From Clostridiales bacterium 1_7_47FAA (GTDB lineage Bacteria; Bacillota; Clostridia; Lachnospirales; Lachnospiraceae), in the NCBI GenBank assembly GCA_000155435.1, contig DS990260.1:433543-497542 (forward strand): 64,000 nucleotides of DNA. Reading direction: 5' to 3'. Below the pieces are notes generated by a model that ran no database searches, was not told the DNA's origin, and worked only from the letters and a program-made list of their open reading frames with translations. A program made the position numbers and the translations under genes. This document shows positions 1 to 7,885 of this stretch, one piece after another. Position 1 is the first letter of the stretch. Every line of letters begins with the position of its first letter.

Positions 1-2
1 AA

Positions 3-18
3 ATTCGCATATACGAAT
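3..18. promoter_or_regulatory. candidate regulator binding site (ATTCG-N6-CGAAT)
   Basis: An almost perfect 16-bp inverted repeat, ATTCGCATATACGAAT, followed about 20 bp later by a related CATATTTGCGA. The core resembles the CGTATATGC motif repeated upstream of the neighbouring IclR-type gene (914-981), so it may be another site for the same regulator, controlling a gene left of the window. Inference from motif similarity only. Confidence 0.35.
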
Positions 19-116
19 CAATTTCATATTTGCGATTTTATACTTAAATTTTAATCGCTACCGCTTGATTTGTCAACAGCAAAAGATGTAAAAATATAAG
101 TTTTTCTACTGCCTTT

Positions 117-878
117 TCAGCATTTCCCCAAAAAGCCCAGCAGCTTTGATATCTCTGCCGCCTTGGTCCGCACCAGGCAGCCCAGCGCATCGTAATCTTC
201 CGTGGGTTTGTAAAGGCTGGATACGCTGATGGCGCCCATGACATTGCCGTCCTGGCCAAATACCGGCGATCCCACACATTCCATGTGTTCCTCCAGCTCC
301 CTTGCGTCAAAAGCATAGCCCTTGTCACGCACACGCTCCAGTTCCTTCTCCAGTTCCTCCCTGGTAACTATGGTCCGCTCCGTATGCTTCTTAAATGTAA
401 TGCGCTCCATCAGCTGCCCTGTCTCCTCCTCATCCGAGTAAGCCAGGATGGCCTTTCCCAGGGAAGTGCAGTAAATCGGATTCTTGGTGCCCACAGTGGC
501 TGTGGTGATGATGGGGTTCTCCGGCTCAAATTTGCAGATGTAGACAATGGCATCGTCGGAGCGGATGCCAAAGAATACGGTCTTTCCCACCTCCCTTGAA
601 AATGCCTTCAGCACCGGGTCAATGGTGCTGATGAAATCCAGGTTATTGGTATAGTTGATGCCGATCCTGTATGCCGTAAGACCGATGGTATAACGCTGCT
701 TCTGCCCTCTGGCCACATGAATCATCCCGGTCTGTACCAGTGTTGTCACGATGTCGTAGCCGCTTGTCTTGGGCAGGTCCAGCTTCTCGCATATCTCGTC
801 CAGCGTAATCCCGTCCGGCTTCTTGGACACCAGTTTCAGTATGTCTATGGTCCGCAGTGTGGTTCTGTTTAATTTCAT
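117..878 (-). CDS. IclR family transcriptional regulator
   Basis: 253 residues, the usual IclR length. The N-terminal 65 residues form a winged helix-turn-helix (around SKKPDGITLDEICEKLDLPK), and the rest is the IclR effector domain with the typical segments YCTSLGKAILAY and AFDARELEEHMECVGSPVF. The second of these is characteristic of KdgR-like IclR proteins that sense hexuronate or ketogluconate compounds. The ATG is preceded by GGGAGG at good spacing. It lies 353 bp downstream of uxaA on the same strand, but the gap holds its own motif array, so it probably has its own promoter. It likely controls hexuronate genes here or to the left of the window; the effector is inferred from context. 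Confidence 0.9.
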   Translation of the reverse strand: MKLNRTTLRTIDILKLVSKKPDGITLDEICEKLDLPKTSGYDIVTTLVQTGMIHVARGQKQRYTIGLTAYRIGINYTNNLDFISTIDPVLKAFSREVGKTVFFGIRSDDAIVYICKFEPENPIITTATVGTKNPIYCTSLGKAILAYSDEEETGQLMERITFKKHTERTIVTREELEKELERVRDKGYAFDARELEEHMECVGSPVFGQDGNVMGAISVSSLYKPTEDYDALGCLVRTKAAEISKLLGFLGKC

Positions 879-913
879 GGATACCTCCCACCTTCTGTCA
901 CATGTATGTCACC

Positions 914-981
914 CGTATATGCAAATGGATTTGGATATGCAGATATTGTATTCGTATATGCATTCTCAATCCGTATATACG
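914..981. promoter_or_regulatory. phased array of four CGTATATGC-like motifs
   Basis: Four related decamers lie upstream of the IclR-type gene at 914-923 (CGTATATGCA), 932-941 (TGGATATGCA), 953-962 (CGTATATGCA) and 972-981 (CGTATATACG, a perfect palindrome). Start-to-start distances are 18, 21 and 19 bp, close to two helical turns, so all copies lie on roughly one face of the DNA. The likely role is autoregulation by the IclR protein. Confidence 0.45.
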
Positions 982-1114
982 ATATTATAGATTCAGTATA
1001 CATCATCTGTCCCTGTGATGCAAGGGGTAATTCCTCCATAAACAACTGTTTTTCGCGCTATTTTATCCAACGGTCCGGCGGCTGTGCCTGTGATGACGGT
1101 ATCCGGCTATCAGG

Positions 1115-1228
1115 TTAACTACTGCTACCGGACTTAATTCCTGCCACCGGGCTTAATTGCTACCACCGGACTTAACTACTGCCGCCGGACTTAACTACTG
1201 TCACCAGACTTAACTACTGCCGCCGGGC
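1115..1228. repeat. six tandem 19-bp repeats
   Basis: Six consecutive units of exactly 19 bp with consensus TTAACTACTGCCRCCGGAC start at 1115, 1134, 1153, 1172, 1191 and 1210. Units differ at a few positions only. The array ends three bases from the uxaA stop codon, in the untranslated space between uxaA and the IclR gene. There are no spacers, so it is not a CRISPR array. It is probably a minisatellite that can vary in copy number. Confidence 0.9.
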
Positions 1229-1231
1229 TTC

Positions 1232-2713
1232 CTACAGTGTAACTCCCTGCTTGAAGATTGCCATATCATGGAAGCCAGCTTCTTCTGACTTCACTTTCCT
1301 GCCGGAAGCAACTGCAAGCACATAATCCAACAGTTCTTCTGCCAGTTCTTCCTTGGTCATATCCTCCACCATGCGTCCCGCATTGAAATCAATCCAGTTA
1401 TCCTTGTGTCCTGCCAGCTTTGAATTGCTGGAAATCTTCACTGTAGGCACAGGGGATGCAAAGGGCGTTCCCCTTCCTGTGGTGAACAGGACCATATGGG
1501 CGCCGGACAGGGCCAGGGCAGTGGATGCCACCAGGTCGTTGCCCGGGGCGCTTAAAAGGTTCAGTCCCTTTACCTTGACCATCTCCGTGTATTCCAGGAC
1601 GCCTCTTACCAGGGCGCTGCCTGACTTCTGGGTACAGCCCAGGGACTTGTCCTCCAGGGTGGAGATGCCGCCCTTCTTATTGCCTGGCGAGGGGTTCTCA
1701 TAGATGGTCTGGTTGTGGCTGGTAAAATAATCCTTGAACCCGTTAATCAGGTTCACGGTCTTTTCAAACAGTTCAGGCGTGGCGCAGCGGTTCATGAGCA
1801 ATGTCTCCGCCCCGAACATTTCCGGCACCTCTGTCAGGATGGTGGTTCCGCCCTTGCTTACCAGAAGGTCCGAGAATGCACCCACCACCGGGTTGGCCGT
1901 TATGCCGGAAAGTCCGTCAGAGCCGCCGCACTTCATTCCAATCACAAGCTCGCTGGCATCAATCTTCTCCCTGGTAAATGCCCCTGCATACACTGCCAGT
2001 TCCTTTAACAGGTCCATGGCCGCCTCCATCTCATCCTCCACATCCTGGCACTGGAGGAATTTCACACGGTCCTTGTCATAATCCCCGATGTAATCCATCA
2101 GCACGGGAATATTGCTGTTCTCACAGCCCAGTCCGAGTACCAGCACGCCGCCTGCGTTGGGGTGATGGATCATGTCGGCCAGCACCTTCCTGGTGTTTTC
2201 CTGGTCATCCCCCATCTGGGAACATCCATATGGATGGGGAAATGCAATCACATCCTCCACACTGCCCTTTACCAGTTCCCTGGCCCGGGCCTCAAGCGCC
2301 TTGGCAATGGAATTCACACATCCTACCGTGGGAATGATCCAGATTTCGTTACGGATGCCCGCCTTGCCGTCAGACCTGCGGTAACCGTCAAAGCAAACGT
2401 GCTCCGTTGGCTGGACATCCGTTCCGTCCGGCGTATAATCATAGGTAAGGACATCTCCCAGGGCTGTCCTCACATTATGGACATGGACCCATCCGCCTTC
2501 CTTAATATCTTCCTTTGCATATCCGATGCGGAAACCATACTTAATGACTTCTGCACCGCTTCCAATGTCCTTCAGGGCAAACTTATGTCCCTGTGGGATA
2601 TCTTCCTGAATGGCTACCTTCCTGCCCTCCACGTCAAGTGTCTCGCCCTTTGAAACAGGCCGCAGCGCAACGGCGACATTATCGTTCCTGTTAATCTTAA
2701 CAATATCCTGCAT
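1232..2713 (-). CDS. uxaA: altronate dehydratase
   Basis: Dehydrates D-altronate to 2-keto-3-deoxygluconate in galacturonate catabolism. The 493 residues match full-length UxaA: an N-terminal SAF domain (about residues 10-90) followed by the dehydratase domain with GCSQMGDD, LGLGCENSNIP and the family hallmark KCGGSDGLSGITANP. A consensus promoter (TTGACT-17-TAGAAT) lies 64-92 bp upstream, with an 18-bp palindrome directly downstream of its -10 box. It is transcribed divergently from the lacI-type regulator and uxaC, so it probably belongs to the same regulon. uxaB and uxuA-like genes are not in the window, so only part of the pathway is visible. Confidence 0.95.
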   Translation of the reverse strand: MQDIVKINRNDNVAVALRPVSKGETLDVEGRKVAIQEDIPQGHKFALKDIGSGAEVIKYGFRIGYAKEDIKEGGWVHVHNVRTALGDVLTYDYTPDGTDVQPTEHVCFDGYRRSDGKAGIRNEIWIIPTVGCVNSIAKALEARARELVKGSVEDVIAFPHPYGCSQMGDDQENTRKVLADMIHHPNAGGVLVLGLGCENSNIPVLMDYIGDYDKDRVKFLQCQDVEDEMEAAMDLLKELAVYAGAFTREKIDASELVIGMKCGGSDGLSGITANPVVGAFSDLLVSKGGTTILTEVPEMFGAETLLMNRCATPELFEKTVNLINGFKDYFTSHNQTIYENPSPGNKKGGISTLEDKSLGCTQKSGSALVRGVLEYTEMVKVKGLNLLSAPGNDLVASTALALSGAHMVLFTTGRGTPFASPVPTVKISSNSKLAGHKDNWIDFNAGRMVEDMTKEELAEELLDYVLAVASGRKVKSEEAGFHDMAIFKQGVTL

Positions 2714-2757
2714 GGTCTTTACATTCTCCTATCATTGTTATTTGGTGTGCCCGCTTT

Positions 2758-2775
2758 ATTGTAAGTACTTACAAT
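2758..2775. promoter_or_regulatory. LacI-type operator at the uxaA promoter
   Basis: A perfect 18-bp palindrome, ATTGTAAGTACTTACAAT. It sits immediately downstream of the uxaA -10 box and so covers the expected transcription start. It shares the TGTAAGyrCTTACA core with the operator at 2863-2876. Repression of uxaA by the divergent LacI-type protein is the natural reading. Confidence 0.8.
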
Positions 2776-2776
2776 T

Positions 2777-2805
2777 ATTCTACTCATTTTCAAGGAATAA
2801 GTCAA
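2777..2805 (-). promoter_or_regulatory. uxaA promoter
   Basis: On the minus strand TTGACT (2805-2800) and TAGAAT (2782-2777) are separated by 17 bp. This is a close match to the vegetative sigma consensus and directly abuts the palindromic operator. Confidence 0.8.
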
Positions 2806-2823
2806 TAAAAAAATAGAAAAGTA

Positions 2824-2852
2824 TTGCAATATTTACGCGGAATATGTATAAT
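2824..2852 (+). promoter_or_regulatory. promoter of the lacI-type gene and uxaC
   Basis: TTGCAA (2824-2829) and a perfect TATAAT (2847-2852) are spaced by 17 bp. The second operator begins 11 bp downstream of the -10 box. The gene start is at 2894. Confidence 0.8.
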
Positions 2853-2862
2853 GAACTTAGCT

Positions 2863-2876
2863 TGTAAGCGCTTACA
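2863..2876. promoter_or_regulatory. LacI-type operator at the lacI/uxaC promoter
   Basis: A perfect 14-bp palindrome, TGTAAGCGCTTACA, with the central CG typical of LacI/GalR operators. It covers the start region of the rightward promoter, implying autorepression and co-repression of uxaC. Confidence 0.8.
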
Positions 2877-2893
2877 GAATGTGAGGTTATTTT

Positions 2894-3895
2894 ATGAATA
2901 TATACGATGTCTCTGAACATGCAGGGGTATCCATTGCAACTGTTTCCAGGGTACTGAACGGCAATCCCAACGTCAGTGAAAAGACCAGGGAAAAGGTCCT
3001 TAAGGTCATGGATGACCTGGGATATACCCCGAATGTATTTGCCAGGGGACTGGGGCTTAACACCATGCAGACCATCGGAATCATGTGTTCCGATTCCTCC
3101 GACCCCTATCTGGCGGGTGCCATCTACTATCTGGAACGCGGACTCAGGTCCCATAATTATGATGCAATCCTGTGCTGTACGGGATATGACCTGGATGCAA
3201 AGCAGAAGTATTTTGAGCTGCTGCGCTCCAAACGTGTGGATGCCATCATCCTGGCCGGCTCCAAGTTTGTGGAGATGCGGCCCAAGGATAATGCATATAT
3301 TACGGAAGCTGCTTCAGAACTTCCCATCATGCTGGTTAACGGATACCTGGAAGGGGATAATATCTACAGTACGGTGTGCGATGACCATGCTGCCATGTAC
3401 GGCGCCGCTTCCCAGCTCCTTAAGGCCGGCAGGAGACGTATCCTGTATCTTTACACCAGCTATTCCTACAGCGGGGTCAACAAGCTGGAGGGCTACAAGG
3501 ATGCCCTGAAAGCTTACGGAATGGCCCCCTGCGATGAACTGATCCGGCAGTGTCCCAAGGACATATCTGCTGCCAAGGAACTGCTTGTGTCCCTTCATGG
3601 ACAGGGACTGGAATTTGACGCGGTCATGACAAGCGATGATTCCCTGGCCGTGGGTACTGTTAAGTATGCCCACGCATCCGGCATTTCCATACCCGATGAA
3701 CTGAATATCATCGGATACAACAACTCCATCCTGTCCCAGTGCACGGATCCGGAGATAACATCCATTGACAGCAAGGTAGAAGCACTGTGCACCACCACCA
3801 TCAACACACTTATGGGGGTTTTCAGCGGCGTGAATGTGCCCAGCAGGACCACGATCGCCTCTGATTTAATAAAAAGAAAAACCACTAATTTTTAA
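2894..3895 (+). CDS. LacI family transcriptional regulator (probable hexuronate repressor)
   Basis: 333 residues. The N-terminal helix-turn-helix (NIYDVSEHAGVSIATVSRVLNG) and hinge region are canonical LacI/GalR; residues 60-333 form a periplasmic-binding-protein-like sugar-binding domain. GAGG precedes the ATG. The gene lies 21 bp upstream of uxaC and is probably co-transcribed with it. It is divergent from uxaA, and two palindromes with the same core flank the intergenic region at both promoters. The natural inference is a repressor of uxaA and uxaC relieved by a hexuronate or an intermediate such as tagaturonate; the effector is not shown by the sequence. Confidence 0.93.
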   Translation: MNIYDVSEHAGVSIATVSRVLNGNPNVSEKTREKVLKVMDDLGYTPNVFARGLGLNTMQTIGIMCSDSSDPYLAGAIYYLERGLRSHNYDAILCCTGYDLDAKQKYFELLRSKRVDAIILAGSKFVEMRPKDNAYITEAASELPIMLVNGYLEGDNIYSTVCDDHAAMYGAASQLLKAGRRRILYLYTSYSYSGVNKLEGYKDALKAYGMAPCDELIRQCPKDISAAKELLVSLHGQGLEFDAVMTSDDSLAVGTVKYAHASGISIPDELNIIGYNNSILSQCTDPEITSIDSKVEALCTTTINTLMGVFSGVNVPSRTTIASDLIKRKTTNF

Positions 3896-3916
3896 TTCTT
3901 AAGGAGGATTAACAAC

Positions 3917-5332
3917 ATGAAAGCATTTATGGACAAGGACTTCCTATTATCCAGTGATATGGCAAAGGAGCTGTATCATGATTTCGCAGAGAACATGCCG
4001 ATTCTTGACTATCACTGCCACATCAATCCGCAGGAGATTTACGAAGACCGCAAGTTTGATAATATCACCCAGGTATGGCTGGGCGGCGACCATTACAAGT
4101 GGCGCCAGATGCGCTCCAACGGCATAGACGAAACGTACGTGACCGGAGACAGCACGGACTGGGAGAAGTTCAAAGCATGGGCAGAGACCATGCCCAAGTT
4201 AATCGGCAACCCGCTGTACCACTGGAGCCATCTGGAACTGAGGAAGTATTTTGGTTACCAGGGCTTCTTAAACGGAGATACGGCTGAGGAAGTATGGAAC
4301 CTCTGCAACGCAAAGCTGCAGGAGGATTCCATGACAGTCCGCAACCTGATCAAGCAGTCCAATGTCACCCTTATCTGCACCACCGATGACCCGGTTGACA
4401 CACTGGAGTGGCACAAGAAGATTGCCGAGGATGACACATTTGACGTACAGGTCCTTCCTGCCTGGAGACCGGACAAGGCCATGAACGTCGAGAAGCCAAC
4501 CTTTGCAGCTTACATGGCGCAGCTCTCCCAGGTCAGCGGTGTTAAGGTAACTGATTTTGCCTCCTTAAAGGAAGCCCTTAAGAACCGTATGGCATTCTTC
4601 ACCTCCATGGGATGCTGTGTATCTGACCACGCACTTGAATACGTAATGTACGTTCCCGCGGATGAGGCTGAAATTGACGCCATCCTTGCCAAGGGGTTAA
4701 AGGGAGAAGCCATTACCAAGGAAGAAGAACTGAAGTTCAAGACCGCATTCATGCTCTTTGTTGCCCGTGAATACACCAGGATGGGCTGGATCATGCAGAT
4801 CCATTACGGCTGCAAGCGCGACAATAACGCCTACATGTTTGAGCAGATTGGCGCTGATACCGGTTTTGACTGCATCAACAATTACGCCCCCAGCGCACAG
4901 ATGGCTGACTTCTTAAATGCACTGAGCGCTTCCAATGAGATACCAAAGACCATCCTCTACTCACTGAACCCCAATGACAATGCCTCCATCGGCACCATCA
5001 TCGGCTGCTTCCAGGACAAGTTCCCGGGCAAGATCCAGCAGGGTTCTGCATGGTGGTTCAATGACCACAAGGTGGGAATGACTGAGCAGATGACCAGCCT
5101 TGCAAACCTGGGCTGCCTGGGCAACTTCATCGGTATGCTCACAGACTCCAGAAGCTTCCTGTCCTACACCAGACACGAATACTTCCGCCGCATCCTGTGC
5201 GAACTCATCGGCGGCTGGGTAGAAAACGGGGAGTATCCCGCAGACATGAAAGCCTTAGAGGACATCATCAAAGGCATCTGCTATAACAATTCCGTAAAAT
5301 ACTTCGGTTTCAACCTGGATGTTGTAAAATAA
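3917..5332 (+). CDS. uxaC: glucuronate / galacturonate isomerase
   Basis: Isomerises D-glucuronate to fructuronate and D-galacturonate to tagaturonate, the first cytosolic step of hexuronate breakdown. 471 residues, the normal UxaC length. It belongs to the amidohydrolase-like TIM-barrel family, with the N-terminal metal motif DYHCHINPQEIYED (about residues 31-44) and a C-terminal segment containing GMLTDSRSFLSYTRHEYFRRILCE. A strong ribosome binding site (AAGGAGG) precedes the ATG. It follows the lacI-type gene by 21 bp and is followed by a stem-loop terminator. With uxaA it gives two of the three core enzymes of the isomerase pathway. Confidence 0.96.
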   Translation: MKAFMDKDFLLSSDMAKELYHDFAENMPILDYHCHINPQEIYEDRKFDNITQVWLGGDHYKWRQMRSNGIDETYVTGDSTDWEKFKAWAETMPKLIGNPLYHWSHLELRKYFGYQGFLNGDTAEEVWNLCNAKLQEDSMTVRNLIKQSNVTLICTTDDPVDTLEWHKKIAEDDTFDVQVLPAWRPDKAMNVEKPTFAAYMAQLSQVSGVKVTDFASLKEALKNRMAFFTSMGCCVSDHALEYVMYVPADEAEIDAILAKGLKGEAITKEEELKFKTAFMLFVAREYTRMGWIMQIHYGCKRDNNAYMFEQIGADTGFDCINNYAPSAQMADFLNALSASNEIPKTILYSLNPNDNASIGTIIGCFQDKFPGKIQQGSAWWFNDHKVGMTEQMTSLANLGCLGNFIGMLTDSRSFLSYTRHEYFRRILCELIGGWVENGEYPADMKALEDIIKGICYNNSVKYFGFNLDVVK

Positions 5333-5340
5333 AATCACTT

Positions 5341-5428
5341 ATATGATAAACTTGGTCATATAGCAAAATCAGGCTGGCGTCCGACGGGAGAATTCCCAGC
5401 GGATGGGATACACAGGTACGAAGGACGC
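5341..5428 (+). other. structured 3' region of uxaC mRNA
   Basis: Between the uxaC stop and its terminator lie several short inverted repeats: ATATGA/TCATAT, a closing stem GCGTCC (5377-5382) with GGACGC (5423-5428), and an inner GGGA-GAAT-TCCC hairpin. This suggests a folded RNA element, but it matches no family I recognise. Confidence 0.3.
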
Positions 5429-5432
5429 AGAA

Positions 5433-5470
5433 AGCCCCCTCAAATCAACAGATGACTGAGGGGGCTATTC
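5433..5470 (+). terminator. terminator after uxaC
   Basis: A 10-bp GC-rich stem, AGCCCCCTCA (5433-5442) with TGAGGGGGCT (5457-5466), followed by ATTCTT. The U-run is short, but the stem is strong and the position fits the end of the lacI-uxaC unit. Confidence 0.75.
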
Positions 5471-5527
5471 TTAATTCCAAATTCTACAAATAAATATCAT
5501 ACTTTCAATCCACAGAATAATCCAGCC

Positions 5528-5902
5528 TTATTTCAGCCGCACCACATGCTGGCAGTAAATATACAGATTCTTTATCTTCTTGGCCTGCTGCCCATCATCT
5601 CCCAACACAATAGGCTGTGTTCCTGAAGGTGTTATGTACAGTTTAAACGCAAGCGCATCCTGACCAACATGCATATCTTTTACCGGTGCGTATGCGAAAT
5701 CCTGTCGTTCAATATCCAGATATTCAAACATGATATGTTCCAATTCAGGGTTTGAAAAGACGCGTACAATATCCGCCGCTCCCTTCATCTCCATGATGGC
5801 TTTTGCTTCTTCAAATGCAATATTAGTGAAACGGTAGTCGCCATTCCCCAAAATATAAGCCAGCATACTATTATCCAATAACAATAACGGATCTTTCGCC
5901 AT
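5528..5902 (-). CDS. small DUF1874 / STIV-B116-like protein (tentative)
   Basis: 124 residues, acidic, no membrane segment. The order of segments (an LLLLDNSML start, DYRFTNIAFEEAKAI, a helical middle, YLDIERQDFAYAPVKDMHVGQDALAFKL) resembles the DUF1874 family (Sulfolobus virus B116, Bacillus YddF). Members of that family include the AcrIII-1/Crn2 ring nucleases that degrade cyclic tetra-adenylate. The conserved Gly-His-Glu catalytic segment is not evident: the corresponding place reads VFSNPELEH. It is therefore either a catalytically different relative or only a look-alike. The ATG has an AGGAGG-like site (GGAGGTAAT). It stands alone, in AT-richer DNA than its neighbours. Confidence 0.4.
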   Translation of the reverse strand: MAKDPLLLLDNSMLAYILGNGDYRFTNIAFEEAKAIMEMKGAADIVRVFSNPELEHIMFEYLDIERQDFAYAPVKDMHVGQDALAFKLYITPSGTQPIVLGDDGQQAKKIKNLYIYCQHVVRLK

Positions 5903-5960
5903 AACATTACCTCCTTTTTATTAATACACTTCGTTTCACTATTATCATAAGCCATTATAC

Positions 5961-5999
5961 AAATATTGTCAATATTGTTAGAAAACAATCAATATTGTT
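5961..5999. promoter_or_regulatory. AATATTGT direct repeats upstream of the small gene
   Basis: TCAATATTGTT occurs twice (5969-5979 and 5989-5999), exactly 20 bp apart, with a third AATATTGT at 5962-5969. The position, 60-100 bp upstream of the 124-aa gene, suits an operator array. The regulator is unknown. Confidence 0.4.
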
Positions 6000-6080
6000 C
6001 GATATTTATCAAACAAATTTCACAAAGCGATTAAAATTACCTTGACATATCAAAAGAGTTTTTCAACAATTCACAATTTA

Positions 6081-7478
6081 TCAGAGGTCCATTTTCTCTA
6101 TGCGGATTCTATATCTTCCCAATTGAGCCAGTACATGATTGTCTTCCGCTTTCATTTTCGGACTCCTTTCCCATATCAGGTCCTGATAGCGGTATATGCT
6201 AAGCAGGATTCCGAGCAGTCCATAGACAGCAACCGTGTGATATCCCCCATATGTAAAAAAGGGAAGCCCGGCCGTGGACACAAAGACGAATCCAAGGTTC
6301 AGCATCAGGTTCCAGCCTGTTTCCAGGACAAGGATCATGACACATCCATAACCAATCAGCTGCCCAAGCTGATTCTTCTGCTTTTTCACCATGTGGAACA
6401 GCAGGAACAAAAACAGGATTAACAATCCGGCCAGAATTCCTACTGCCAGGACTCCCCAGGTGGAGGCTGCCTGCAGCATCACATAATCATATTGTGCACC
6501 AGGAAGCAAATGGATTGGGGTTCCCTCCGGCGTACCGCCCTTTGTAAGCCCGCCCAGGAATTTAAGCTGCTTCATGATATCCCTTGTCACCACTACCTGG
6601 AATGCCTCTTCCCTGGCATAAGCCCATGGACTCAGGATTGCCCTTAACCTTGCCATCTGATATGGCTGCATTCCAAGGTAGGAATAACATCCGCCCGCCA
6701 AGGCCAATGCCCCCAGCCCAAGAATCGGCCTGCTTTTCCGTTTCACCTGATACCAGTTCCTGAACAGGGAATACATCAGCATCATGAAGCACACAGACAT
6801 CACATCCAGTGTAATGCCAATCCCGCCGCCAATCACTGCAAATGAAGTATAGGCAGCAGCCAGCAGCCATAAAAGGGAACGGATGACACCTGAATAACCG
6901 GTACCGCGATACCCATAGAGAATCCCTCCATACATGGGAATGAACAGATACATGACCGTCTTCATATAGCTGTGTCCTCCATTGATGACCTGGACCATCC
7001 CCAGATTGCAGACGAGGATGATTGAAACCAGGAACAGCCCTCCAATCAGTTTCCCATATCTGCTAAACAGACTGTAATCACAAAAGTAAAGGATTGACAT
7101 GAATCCCAATCCCAAGAAAGTGTAAAGGCATTGGCGGGCAAATGCATCCTGGTTTATCCGGTACAGGTTTTCTGTACCAAACCGGTAAATACAGAAATAC
7201 TGTACCAACAGCCCGGCCAGACTTAAGAGCATTGCCATTCCCAAAACCATCCAGTTGTTTTTGGGCCTGTGGATACGGTCCATATCAATCCCTACTTCCA
7301 CGGGGCTTCCCATCTGGCGGACCGCTTCTTCCAGCGCCTCATCCCTGGTCCGCCCCATCTGCTCATAAACCTGGGCCTGGTCTTCGATATGAGTCCGGAT
7401 TTCCCTCTCAACCTCCTGCTTTGCCTTTTTATTACGGATCTGCCCGGTTAATTCAGACAAATATTCATGCATTTCCAT
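6081..7478 (-). CDS. SEDS (FtsW/RodA/SpoVE-like) membrane protein with N-terminal permease-prefix domain
   Basis: 465 residues. The first 75 are soluble and resemble the permease-prefix domain that often accompanies PadR regulators (HEYLSELTGQIRNKKAKQEVEREI). About ten membrane segments follow and resemble the SEDS family of peptidoglycan glycosyltransferases and lipid II polymerases. The segment LLPGAQYDYVMLQAASTWG aligns with the family motif PExHTDFIF, so the conserved Asp appears to be kept; the conserved Pro-Glu is not. Start chosen at the ATG eight bases after AGGAGG; an upstream GTG is less likely. It overlaps the padR stop by 14 nt, so the two are translationally coupled. It may be a specialised wall polymerase; its substrate is unknown. 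Confidence 0.75.
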   Translation of the reverse strand: MEMHEYLSELTGQIRNKKAKQEVEREIRTHIEDQAQVYEQMGRTRDEALEEAVRQMGSPVEVGIDMDRIHRPKNNWMVLGMAMLLSLAGLLVQYFCIYRFGTENLYRINQDAFARQCLYTFLGLGFMSILYFCDYSLFSRYGKLIGGLFLVSIILVCNLGMVQVINGGHSYMKTVMYLFIPMYGGILYGYRGTGYSGVIRSLLWLLAAAYTSFAVIGGGIGITLDVMSVCFMMLMYSLFRNWYQVKRKSRPILGLGALALAGGCYSYLGMQPYQMARLRAILSPWAYAREEAFQVVVTRDIMKQLKFLGGLTKGGTPEGTPIHLLPGAQYDYVMLQAASTWGVLAVGILAGLLILFLFLLFHMVKKQKNQLGQLIGYGCVMILVLETGWNLMLNLGFVFVSTAGLPFFTYGGYHTVAVYGLLGILLSIYRYQDLIWERSPKMKAEDNHVLAQLGRYRIRIEKMDL

Positions 7479-7806
7479 ATAAGGCACCTCCTATCACCTG
7501 TCCCACTGCCTTTGTATAGGTTTCCCATGCCTCCTTTTTCCTTATCAGTTCCGCCATGCCCTGCTTTGTGATGGAATAATATCTGCGCACCTTGCCCTGG
7601 GCTTCCTTTTCATAGGATATGAGTAGTTTCCTGGACTCCATGGTGTGGAGCAGCGGATACATGGTGCCCGCTTTCAGGCTAAATACATATTCGGAGCGTT
7701 TTTCCAGCTCTTCTATCATTTCATAGCCATACATGTCTTTTTCGGATAAAAGCTGTAAAAGGAGCATGGATGTATTGCCTGATGATACAATCTTCTCTTC
7801 TGCCAT
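7465..7806 (-). CDS. PadR family transcriptional regulator
   Basis: 113 residues, a typical small PadR protein: a winged helix with SMLLLQLLSEKDMYGYEMIEELEKRSEYVFSLKAGTMYPLLHTMESRKLL, then a C-terminal dimerisation helix. AGGAGG precedes the ATG. It is the first gene of a two-gene operon with the SEDS-like protein, the usual arrangement of PadR with permease-prefix proteins. The upstream region contains two identical long palindromes that are probable operators, so autorepression is likely. Confidence 0.93.
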   Translation of the reverse strand: MAEEKIVSSGNTSMLLLQLLSEKDMYGYEMIEELEKRSEYVFSLKAGTMYPLLHTMESRKLLISYEKEAQGKVRRYYSITKQGMAELIRKKEAWETYTKAVGQVIGGALYGNA

Positions 7807-7885
7807 AATTGATTCCTCCTGTTGACGCGTGTATTGTTTTCATGGATAGTTTTGGATGGGTTTGGGTATCTTTATATGGATGATG

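Noticed and set aside
1115-1228. Possible CRISPR array
   Set aside because: Units are contiguous 19-bp repeats with no spacers, and there are no cas genes anywhere in the window.
5785-5988. 67-codon frame overlapping the small DUF1874-like gene
   Set aside because: Out of frame with the better-supported gene; it begins inside the AATATTGT repeat region and lacks a ribosome binding site.
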